Assembly (NCBI RefSeq): GCF_022347785.1
Contig: NZ_JAKRGA010000002.1
Coordinates: 62,001 to 126,000, forward strand
DNA length: 64,000 nt
Direction of reading: 5' to 3'
Origin: Psychrobium sp. MM17-31
Lineage (GTDB): Bacteria > Pseudomonadota > Gammaproteobacteria > Enterobacterales > Psychrobiaceae
In this document: positions 54,660 through 61,592 of the stretch, piece by piece
Layout of the letters: each line of letters starts with the position of its first letter
How positions within the stretch are numbered: the stretch's first letter is position 1
Position numbers and translations under genes: made by a program
Notes under the pieces: generated by a model
The model's input: only the letters and a program-made list of their open reading frames with translations
The model's database searches: none
What the model was told of the DNA's origin: nothing

Positions 54660-55149
54660 TCTTATTTCTTAAGTTAATCCGTGATAAATCAATAACAGTC
54701 CAAGACTGCTAGTCCCCTGTTTATCTCACACTGGTTCGAGTCCAGCTTGGGAAGCCATCTTACTTCTTAAATTACTCCGTGATATATCAATAACAGTCCA
54801 TGACTGTTAATCCACTCTTTATCTCACGCTGGTTCGAGTCCAGCTTGGGGAGCCATCTTATTTCTTAAGTTAATCCGTGATAAATCAATAACAGTCCAAG
54901 ACTGCTAGTCCCCTGTTTATCTCACACTGGTTCGAGTCCAACTTGGGAAGCCATCTTACTTCTTAAATTACTCCGTGATATATCAATAACAGTCCATGAC
55001 TGTTAATCCACTCATTATCTCACGCTGGTTCGAGTCCAGCTTGGGGAGCCATCTTATTTCTTAAGTTACTCCGTGATAAATCAATAACAGTCCAAGACTA
55101 CTAATTCTTTCTTATCTCATACCAGTTCAAACCTGATTAACAGCTATCA
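54660..55149 (+). repeat. Tandem array of five 98-bp tRNA-Asn-tailed units
   Basis: Units start at 54660, 54758, 54856, 54954 and 55052, exactly 98 bp apart. Two types alternate (A, B, A, B, A): type A ends TTGGGAAGCCA, type B ends TTGGGGAGCCA exactly like the tRNA. The A-B pair is therefore a 196-bp unit duplicated with few changes. The first four units end in GGTTCGAGTCCA and the acceptor strand; the last is decayed (GTTCAAACC). Each unit has CAGTC/GACTG, a small stem. They sit downstream of the tRNA promoter and are probably in its primary transcript. Confidence 0.9.
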
Positions 55150-55322
55150 ATACTTAAAAATTTCATGCAATTAGGTGTACATTGCAATAACGCCTATATC
55201 AATTCGCAATCACGTCTGTCATAAAAACGACTTTATCCAACACTACACTCTTAGTCTATCAATTTTCGAAGTCGTGACTTTTTCAAATTTCTGCAACAGT
55301 TTTGTCATAAAGCCACCTTAAA

Positions 55323-55337
55323 CTGGTCTAGTCCAAT
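55323..55337 (+). promoter_or_regulatory. GntR-type operator 1 (DUF5690-phnX)
   Basis: CTGGTCTAGTCCAAT, with TGGTCTAGTCCA as imperfect palindrome (55324-55335), ends 20 bp before the GTG of the DUF5690 gene. The same 15 bases occur before phnW, in the same plus-strand orientation. The GntR/UTRA protein encoded between them is the obvious ligand. Confidence 0.7.
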
Positions 55338-55357
55338 AGATGATTTAAGGTTTTATT

Positions 55358-56680
55358 GTGTTGCGTATTACCAACTACCTCAAGCAATCTCCAACAATAG
55401 TGTTTGTGATGTATGCGTCTTGTGCCGCATTTATGACCTACTTTTGTATGTATGCCTATCGCAAGCCCTTTGCCGCAGGCACCTATGAACAGGCAACACT
55501 ATTCCTAGGGATCTTAGATTTCAAAGTTGCACTCGTATTATCTCAAGTATTGGGCTATCTATTATCCAAACTCATCGGTATCAAAATCGTTTCTGAAATG
55601 ACAGCAAAACGCCGTGCTGTATCACTGCTATCACTCATTATGGTGGCACAACTGGCGCTTGTTCTATTTGCTGTAGTGCCAGAGAACATAAAGCCTCTTG
55701 CAATGTTTCTCAATGGCATTCCCTTAGGCATGATATGGGGCATCGTTTTTAGCTTTCTGGAAGGCAGAAAAACCACAGAGATACTTGGTGCGTTTTTAAG
55801 TATTACTTTTATCGTAGCTTCCGGCTTAGTCAGAACCACAGGTAAATGGCTCATTTTAGAGTTGGATATTGCGGAATATTGGATGCCAGCCGCAACGGGT
55901 GCCCTATTTGCCATTCCGCTATTTTTATCGGTATTTCTCCTATCACAATTACCGCCGCCAAGTGCTAGCGACAATGCGGCTCGTCAAGCGCGTTCACCTA
56001 TGGATGGTGCACAACGCAAACGCTTTTTTCTCGCCTATGCGCCGGGATTAATTCTACTCATTAGTAGCTTCTTATTATTTACAGGCCTACGTGATTTTCG
56101 AGACAACTTCGCCGCTGAAATATGGGCGGCGTTAGGCTACGGGCAAGAACCAACAATATTTGCCTATGCAGGTATTCGTATTGCAGGGTTAGTATTAATC
56201 GCCTTGGCGTTAATGGTTTTAATTCGAGACAACACCAAAGCATTTTTAACAAACCACTTATTTATTTTACTCGGTTGTTGCTTACTGGGTGGCTCAACAT
56301 TGGGCTTTAGCCAACAAATCATCGACGGTAAAACGTGGATGGTATTGCTCGGTGCGGGTCTATATATTGCCTATATCCCCTACAATTGCTTTTTATTCGA
56401 TCGCATGATTTCAGCCGTAGGCTCAATTGCTAATGCCGGATTTTTGATTTATCTCGCCGATTCCGCTGGCTATTTAGGGAGCGTTAGCATTTTACTTTAT
56501 CGCACCTTTGCATCGCCAGATATCAGCTGGCTCACATTCTTTATCAACCTCTGTTTTATTGTTGCCACCGTCGGTGGAGCATTGGTCATAAGTTCAATGA
56601 TTTACTTCAGAAAAAAGCTGCAAGTTCATCAATCTAGCAACGTCGCCAGCGCGGCTGTTGTTCCGCAAACAAATCAATAA
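55358..56680 (+). CDS. DUF5690 MFS-like membrane protein, candidate AEP transporter
   Basis: Inner-membrane protein of 440 residues with about 12 helices and the MFS layout. MYASCAAFMTYFCMYAYRKPFAAGTY near the start and LGAGLYIAYIPYNCFLFDRMISA in the second half are typical of DUF5690. It starts with GTG and ends 15 bp before phnX, with a shared operator upstream, so it forms an operon with a phosphonate enzyme. A role in uptake of 2-aminoethylphosphonate or a related compound is a reasonable inference but not shown. Known AEP importers are ABC or other types, none of which is seen here. Confidence 0.82.
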   Translation: MLRITNYLKQSPTIVFVMYASCAAFMTYFCMYAYRKPFAAGTYEQATLFLGILDFKVALVLSQVLGYLLSKLIGIKIVSEMTAKRRAVSLLSLIMVAQLALVLFAVVPENIKPLAMFLNGIPLGMIWGIVFSFLEGRKTTEILGAFLSITFIVASGLVRTTGKWLILELDIAEYWMPAATGALFAIPLFLSVFLLSQLPPPSASDNAARQARSPMDGAQRKRFFLAYAPGLILLISSFLLFTGLRDFRDNFAAEIWAALGYGQEPTIFAYAGIRIAGLVLIALALMVLIRDNTKAFLTNHLFILLGCCLLGGSTLGFSQQIIDGKTWMVLLGAGLYIAYIPYNCFLFDRMISAVGSIANAGFLIYLADSAGYLGSVSILLYRTFASPDISWLTFFINLCFIVATVGGALVISSMIYFRKKLQVHQSSNVASAAVVPQTNQ

Positions 56681-56695
56681 ATTAAGGAATTATCA

Positions 56696-57502
56696 ATGAA
56701 TAACATCGAAGCTGTGATACTCGATTGGGCAGGCACTGTTGTCGACTATGGCTCAGTGGCGCCAACAACTATTTTTGTTGAAGCTTTTAAACGCGCCTAT
56801 GATTTTGACGTCACATTAGCAGAAGCACGTGTACCAATGGGAATGGGAAAATGGGATCACATAAAAACGCTTGGTCAATTGCCTTCAGTCGATAGTCGCT
56901 GGCAACAACAATTCGGCGCATCAATGTCTGATGATATTGTCGATGCTATCTACAATACCTTTATGCCACTACAAAAAGCGAAAGTAGCAGATCACGCGAC
57001 GCCGATTGATGGCGCTTTGGCAACAATTGAGTGGCTAAAAGCACAAAACATCAAGATAGGCAGCTGTTCAGGCTATCCACGTGAAGTCATGGAGATCTTA
57101 GTTCCTGCCGCTAAAGAGCAAGGCTATGAGCCTGATTGTTGGGTGGCCAGTGATGACACTATTGGCTCTCGTCCAGGCCCGTGGATGGCACTTGAAAACG
57201 TACAAAAACTTGGTATCAAAGATGTTGCAAACTGTATTAAATTTGACGACTCAGCACCTGGTATTACCGAAGGAATTAGCGCAGGCATGTGGACAGTGGG
57301 AATCGCCTTAACTGGTAATGCGGTCGGTCTTACTGAAAATGAATGGTTGGCGCTATCAAGCGAGCAACAAGCAGAATTAAAACGCAAAGCCTACAGCGAG
57401 CTCTACGATGCCGGCGCACACTATGTGGTTGATTCATTAGATGATGCTATTGCAGTTGTGCAGCAAATTTCAAGCCTTCGTGCCCGTCAAATGAGACCTT
57501 AA
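56696..57502 (+). CDS. phnX: Phosphonoacetaldehyde hydrolase
   Basis: HAD-superfamily enzyme of 268 residues that splits phosphonoacetaldehyde into acetaldehyde and phosphate. The nucleophile is Asp10 in [13 protein letters not shown]. The cap holds PMGMGKWDH with Lys52, which forms the Schiff base with the substrate aldehyde (Lys53 in the Bacillus enzyme). [11 protein letters not shown] and [12 protein letters not shown] are the later HAD motifs. AAGGA lies 7 bp before the ATG. It is the second step of AEP breakdown after PhnW. Confidence 0.95.
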   Translation: MNNIEAVILDWAGTVVDYGSVAPTTIFVEAFKRAYDFDVTLAEARVPMGMGKWDHIKTLGQLPSVDSRWQQQFGASMSDDIVDAIYNTFMPLQKAKVADHATPIDGALATIEWLKAQNIKIGSCSGYPREVMEILVPAAKEQGYEPDCWVASDDTIGSRPGPWMALENVQKLGIKDVANCIKFDDSAPGITEGISAGMWTVGIALTGNAVGLTENEWLALSSEQQAELKRKAYSELYDAGAHYVVDSLDDAIAVVQQISSLRARQMRP

Positions 57503-57519
57503 CAGCCCTCTCCCCATTC

Positions 57520-57564
57520 AACGCCGTCTTTGTACACAATAACATAAAGAACGGCGTTTATTCT
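57520..57564 (+). terminator. Possible terminator after phnX
   Basis: AACGCCGT (57520-57527) pairs with ACGGCGTT (57551-57558), with CTTT/AAAG inside extending the stem. Followed by TATTCT, a weak T run, 18 bp after phnX. Confidence 0.5.
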
Positions 57565-57690
57565 CGTCATAAAATTGCAATAAAAATCAGTATAATTACT
57601 ACGGTAAGCATTCACGACGTTATCACTAGCATTTGCAAAATAACACGTTATCATAAACCTAATTAACTTTGTTAGGGGACCCAAAGCTCA

Positions 57691-58389
57691 ATGTTGCTTT
57701 ATCAACAAATTCGCTGCGATCTGCAGCAAATGCTCGCTGATCAACCAGCGCTCAAAAAGCTTCCCTCTGAACGCACCTTACAAGATAAATACAATTCCAC
57801 GCGAATTACCATTCGAGAAGCCTTATCAAAACTCGAAGCCGAAGGCGTTATCTATAGGCAGAATCGCAAAGGATGGTTTATTTGCCCGCCTCGTTTTAAA
57901 TGGGATCCAGTGCAAAAAGTTAATTTTTATCAATTCGCTCAAGAGCAAAATTTCAGTGCTAAAACAGCATTAATTAGCCTTACAACGTCGCCTTGTAACT
58001 CTGAATTGATGAGCTGTTTTTCATTGACTGAATCAGAGCCTGCATATTGCATTACACGTATGCGCTCCCTTGACGAACGGCCAGTAATGGTAGAAGAAAT
58101 TTATTGTTTAAGTTCAAAGTTTGACGACTTACAAAGCAAAGCATTAGACGGTTCAGTAACATCGATTTTTGAACGGGATTACGGCGTAGAAATTGCCTAT
58201 GAGCGCAGTACGTTGATTGTAACTGCAACCCCAGAAGACAAAGCGAACCTGCTTAATTTAAGCTCTGGTTCGCCGTGTTTGAAAATTATTAGATCTCGCT
58301 ACGCTAAAGACGACACATTGGTCGACCACAATATCGAATATTGGGTCCACGGCGCTATCGAAATTAGCGTGCAAAGTAATCGTTTTTAA
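57691..58389 (+). CDS. GntR-family regulator with UTRA domain, likely AEP repressor
   Basis: Regulator of 232 residues. The N-terminal winged helix is [41 protein letters not shown], and from about 75 on is the UTRA effector domain ([39 protein letters not shown]). It is placed between phnX and phnW and resembles PhnR-type regulators of AEP genes. UTRA proteins of this kind bind TGGTnTAGnCCA-like palindromes, which occur twice in the island. The stop overlaps the phnW stop by 4 bp (convergent). Confidence 0.9.
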   Translation: MLLYQQIRCDLQQMLADQPALKKLPSERTLQDKYNSTRITIREALSKLEAEGVIYRQNRKGWFICPPRFKWDPVQKVNFYQFAQEQNFSAKTALISLTTSPCNSELMSCFSLTESEPAYCITRMRSLDERPVMVEEIYCLSSKFDDLQSKALDGSVTSIFERDYGVEIAYERSTLIVTATPEDKANLLNLSSGSPCLKIIRSRYAKDDTLVDHNIEYWVHGAIEISVQSNRF

Positions 58390-59498
58390 GCAGTAACTGG
58401 TAATTTTTCCCAGTAGATAGTTTCTTCAATGGCCGCTAACAATCTGTCGATATCAGCTGGGTATACCTCTCCGATATTACCGATTCTAAAACAATCGGCG
58501 TCTGACACTTTGCCTGGATAAATCACAAATCCTAGCTGCTTTAGTCCCTCGTAAAAACGCTTGAAGTCATAATCACTTGCCGCAGGCGAGTAGAACGAAG
58601 TAATAATTGGCGAATGCATGGTTGATGATAACAAAGGCTCAAAACCTAACTTGAGCATGCCTTTAACCAAGCGCGATTGATTTTCACGATAACGCTCTTG
58701 ACGCGCAGCAACGCCGCCTTCCTGTTTAAGCTCAGTTAACGCTTGAGCAAATGCGCGCACTACATGAGTTGGCGAAGTAAAACGCCATTTTCCATTTGCC
58801 GTTTCCATTGTATGCCATTGGTCGTAAAGATCTAAACTCAATGAACTAGCATTGCCACGACAACGTTCTAGTGACTGTTTTCGACCAATAACAAAACCGA
58901 ACCCCGGTACGCCTTGAATGCACTTGTTAGCAGAACTAATCATAAAATCGATGCCAAGATCACCAATGTCCATTTCTATACCGCCAAAGCTCGACATAGC
59001 ATCGAGAATAAAACGGATATCTAGGCGCTGACACATTTGAGCGACATCAACCAGTGGATTTAACATACCGGTTGTGGTTTCACAGTGCACCATCGCCAAA
59101 TGAGTAATTTCTTTATCTTGAGTAATTGTTTGCTCAATAAGCTCAAGATCTGGCGCTTGTGTTTCTTTAAAATTAAGCACATGGTGATTGAGCTTTAGCA
59201 CCTGACAAATCTCAGCCATACGCTTACCGTAAGCACCGTTATTAATAATTAATATCTTATCGCTTGGCAATATTGCACTGCCCAATACAGACTCGACAGA
59301 AGCTGTACCACTGCCTTGCATTAATACGCTACTGTAATGCGGTGATGTTGTCGCCAACGACACTAATTCCGCTCTAATTTTTTGTACTACGCCAACGTTG
59401 TAATCGTCATCCCAAGTACACCAATCTTTGAGCATAGCTTGACGCACAGTCTCTGATGTCGTTAAAGGGCCAGGGGTTAATAGTAAATAATGATTCAT
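58386..59498 (-). CDS. phnW: 2-aminoethylphosphonate-pyruvate transaminase
   Basis: PLP enzyme of 370 residues that transfers the amino group of AEP to pyruvate, giving phosphonoacetaldehyde and alanine. [18 protein letters not shown] is the PhnW opening, [13 protein letters not shown] binds PLP phosphate, and [15 protein letters not shown] holds the Schiff-base Lys192 (Lys194 in Salmonella PhnW). Length is normal. It is transcribed opposite to phnX from its own promoter with an operator over the start region. Confidence 0.96.
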   Translation of the reverse strand: MNHYLLLTPGPLTTSETVRQAMLKDWCTWDDDYNVGVVQKIRAELVSLATTSPHYSSVLMQGSGTASVESVLGSAILPSDKILIINNGAYGKRMAEICQVLKLNHHVLNFKETQAPDLELIEQTITQDKEITHLAMVHCETTTGMLNPLVDVAQMCQRLDIRFILDAMSSFGGIEMDIGDLGIDFMISSANKCIQGVPGFGFVIGRKQSLERCRGNASSLSLDLYDQWHTMETANGKWRFTSPTHVVRAFAQALTELKQEGGVAARQERYRENQSRLVKGMLKLGFEPLLSSTMHSPIITSFYSPAASDYDFKRFYEGLKQLGFVIYPGKVSDADCFRIGNIGEVYPADIDRLLAAIEETIYWEKLPVTA

Positions 59499-59514
59499 GT
59501 GAACTCCGTCCCAT

Positions 59515-59557
59515 CTGGTCTAGTCCAATTATAAAATTTATCTGTCAACAAACTCAA
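59515..59557 (-). promoter_or_regulatory. phnW promoter with GntR-type operator 2
   Basis: On the minus strand: TTGAGT (59552-59557), an 18-bp spacer, TATAAT (59528-59533), directly followed by the palindrome TGGACTAGACCA (59516-59527). A bound repressor would cover the start of transcription. Its 15 bases (59515-59529) equal operator 1. Confidence 0.75.
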
Positions 59558-59598
59558 TACGTCACATCAATTGTCACGAAATTGTCATATTGGCAGCG

Positions 59599-59622
59599 AA
59601 AAAAGCGCGTTACTTCGACGCG
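59599..59622 (-). terminator. Terminator overlapping the phosphodiesterase stop
   Basis: On the minus strand CGCGT and ACGCG enclose 7 bases that include part of the stop codon, then a C and six T residues. The stem is short (5 bp) but GC-rich. Confidence 0.55.
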
Positions 59623-61532
59623 AGTGATAACAACTCAGCTGTGCTTAACACCTCTGAAAACACATAAAACTGTGAGAGACGAGCATTGAGTTTATGGTCA
59701 AGGTTATATCGCCCTAAACCACCTTCGCCTAAGGTAAGTGGCAATCCAGAATCTAGCTGCGGTTTACCCTGTAACTCAATACTTCGCTGATGAAGTCCTG
59801 AGTCAACATCGAATACCGTTAGCTGAGCAGACTGATGCTCTGCATCAATAGTGATAGCGGTAAAAAACCATTGTTTCTTAGGCACTGCGATAGGTTTAAT
59901 ATCATTACGCGCTTGGTTGCCACCGATATTAAAACCTATTTGCTGATCTTTGAGATATAACGTAAAGCCGGGATTACCACCTGAGCGCCAGTCTTTATTG
60001 GCGATAATATTGGGATCGCCCATCACAGAGCCATCGAGATAAATCCAAGCAGCAATCGTCATTTTTCCATCGATTGACGGGAGCGACGTTGTAGCAAAGC
60101 CGCGTTTACGATTAAGTACAACGGCTTTGTCATCTTCGCTATTGCCTGGTGCATAAGGAACAACAAATCCACCACGCCATGTAAAATCTCCTAACGCATT
60201 ACGGAAGCCTTCACTAATTAATGCCTTTTTAATAATGGCCGCTTTATCAGGTAACTGACCTAGATTGAAACTCAGCTGCGTTGAAACAGCAGAACCACGC
60301 TTGGCAACTAGTGTGTAGTTAACCACCTGTGGCCCTACACCCAAGTCTTGTTCAGTAAGGGTTTCACTGTAAGATGTTGTACCTGCAGCTAGCTCTGTAA
60401 CCAATTGATTATTGCGATACAACTCAATGACTCCCGCTTGCAAAGGCACTTGCCATGCTAAATCGATCACGGCGGCACTTTGCTTGCGAACAACCTTGTG
60501 CTTGCCATAAAGTTTATGGACACCAAGAGGACCAATCAGGGATGCGCTGTCAAAGTGATAAGCTTTTGATGGTTGCTCGGCTAAATAACTCATTATCGTC
60601 GGCACAATGGCCGTTATTGCCGGATAAGCCACTAATTGATTTTGTTGAGCATTATCGGTTAACGCCAGCGCCTTTGCAGGTTGCTTAAATAGTTTGTTCA
60701 TCAATTGTGGACGATTTGTCCCTATTACCGATGTGCGCTCCACTAATAAATCGCCGCCGTGGCCACCTTGTTGCTTATGGCCATGATCTGACACTAGCAA
60801 CACCAGCCACTCTTCATTAAAACGCTGTTCTCGCGTTTGCACAGCATCGAGTAAACGACCTAATCGCTTATCTGTTTTAGCCACCTTCTTTTCATATAAG
60901 CCACACCAACCGCACGCATGACCAGCGTGGTCAATATCGTCAAGGTGAACAAAAGTGAACAATAAATCAGATGCCGGATCCGCCAAATCTGCGACGGCCT
61001 TACGCGTAATAAAGTCATCAACGCCTTCTCCTTTTGGATGAGAGGCGCCGTCAATGCGGTGGCTTACATAGGCCATGTCTTTGACTAAATGACCTGCGTT
61101 AATAGGAGTCCACGCAGCGTAACTTCCCATTTTGGCCTTGGGAAACAATTCGTGCAGATAATTAAAAATTCCCTTAACTTGAACCGGTTGTTTGTTGTTG
61201 CGAGGGATTTTATGACGATTGACCCAAGTGCCCGTCAAAATACTTGCCCAACTAGGCCCTGATGAAGATGCCTGATACGTTTGGGTCGATAGCATGCCAC
61301 CAACATGCGCTTTGCTAAGGCTTAAGCGAGCAAAGTTTGGCGGTTGCACATCATTTAATTTGGCGTCATTAACACTATCGATATACGAATACATTAAGCC
61401 ATCAACGCCAATTAGCAAGACTTTGCGCTCAATAGGTTGTACTGCGTTTACATTATCACAATGGCTACTACAACTGATGAGCGACAAGGTTGCTAGCAAT
61501 CCTAACCAACTGGATAATTTGCGATTTATCAT
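59610..61532 (-). CDS. Alkaline-phosphatase-superfamily lipoprotein with LamG-like domain
   Basis: Surface or periplasmic lipoprotein of 640 residues (lipobox ISC, Cys21). The type I phosphodiesterase/nucleotide pyrophosphatase core has Asp44 in IGVDGLMYS (metal), Ser91 in ASSSGPSWASILTGT as the likely nucleophile, and HLDDIDHAGH and SDHGHKQQGGHGG for the remaining metal ligands. Residues about 465-640 (GKMTIAAWIYLDGS, LTLGEGGLGRYNLDHKLNARLSQFYVFS) look like a LamG/concanavalin domain that binds glycans. It lies behind phnW on the same strand. It may free AEP from a phosphonate ester; a phosphonoacetate-hydrolase role is less likely. Confidence 0.88.
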   Translation of the reverse strand: MINRKLSSWLGLLATLSLISCSSHCDNVNAVQPIERKVLLIGVDGLMYSYIDSVNDAKLNDVQPPNFARLSLSKAHVGGMLSTQTYQASSSGPSWASILTGTWVNRHKIPRNNKQPVQVKGIFNYLHELFPKAKMGSYAAWTPINAGHLVKDMAYVSHRIDGASHPKGEGVDDFITRKAVADLADPASDLLFTFVHLDDIDHAGHACGWCGLYEKKVAKTDKRLGRLLDAVQTREQRFNEEWLVLLVSDHGHKQQGGHGGDLLVERTSVIGTNRPQLMNKLFKQPAKALALTDNAQQNQLVAYPAITAIVPTIMSYLAEQPSKAYHFDSASLIGPLGVHKLYGKHKVVRKQSAAVIDLAWQVPLQAGVIELYRNNQLVTELAAGTTSYSETLTEQDLGVGPQVVNYTLVAKRGSAVSTQLSFNLGQLPDKAAIIKKALISEGFRNALGDFTWRGGFVVPYAPGNSEDDKAVVLNRKRGFATTSLPSIDGKMTIAAWIYLDGSVMGDPNIIANKDWRSGGNPGFTLYLKDQQIGFNIGGNQARNDIKPIAVPKKQWFFTAITIDAEHQSAQLTVFDVDSGLHQRSIELQGKPQLDSGLPLTLGEGGLGRYNLDHKLNARLSQFYVFSEVLSTAELLSLASK

Positions 61533-61545
61533 ACTTGCTTTCCAC

Positions 61546-61575
61546 TAAAAAAGGGCAGTGCTACTGCACTGCCCT
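61546..61575 (-). terminator. Terminator of the TonB-dependent receptor gene
   Basis: AGGGCAGTGC (61552-61561), a 4-base loop and GCACTGCCCT (61566-61575), followed on the minus strand by six T residues, 18 bp after the receptor stop. Readthrough would feed the phosphodiesterase gene, which starts only 14 bp further on. Confidence 0.88.
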
Positions 61576-61592
61576 ATTGGCGATATTAGAAC

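Noticed and set aside
54530-54712. 60-residue open frame over tRNA copy 4
   Set aside because: It runs through a tRNA gene and repeat sequence; no ribosome site.
54443-55149. CRISPR array
   Set aside because: Repeats are 98 bp, contiguous, without unique spacers, and contain tRNA-Asn 3' ends; no cas genes.
59610-61532. Phosphonoacetate hydrolase (PhnA)
   Set aside because: Same superfamily, but the lipidated form, LamG-like tail and different nucleophile region do not match; context is AEP, not phosphonoacetate.
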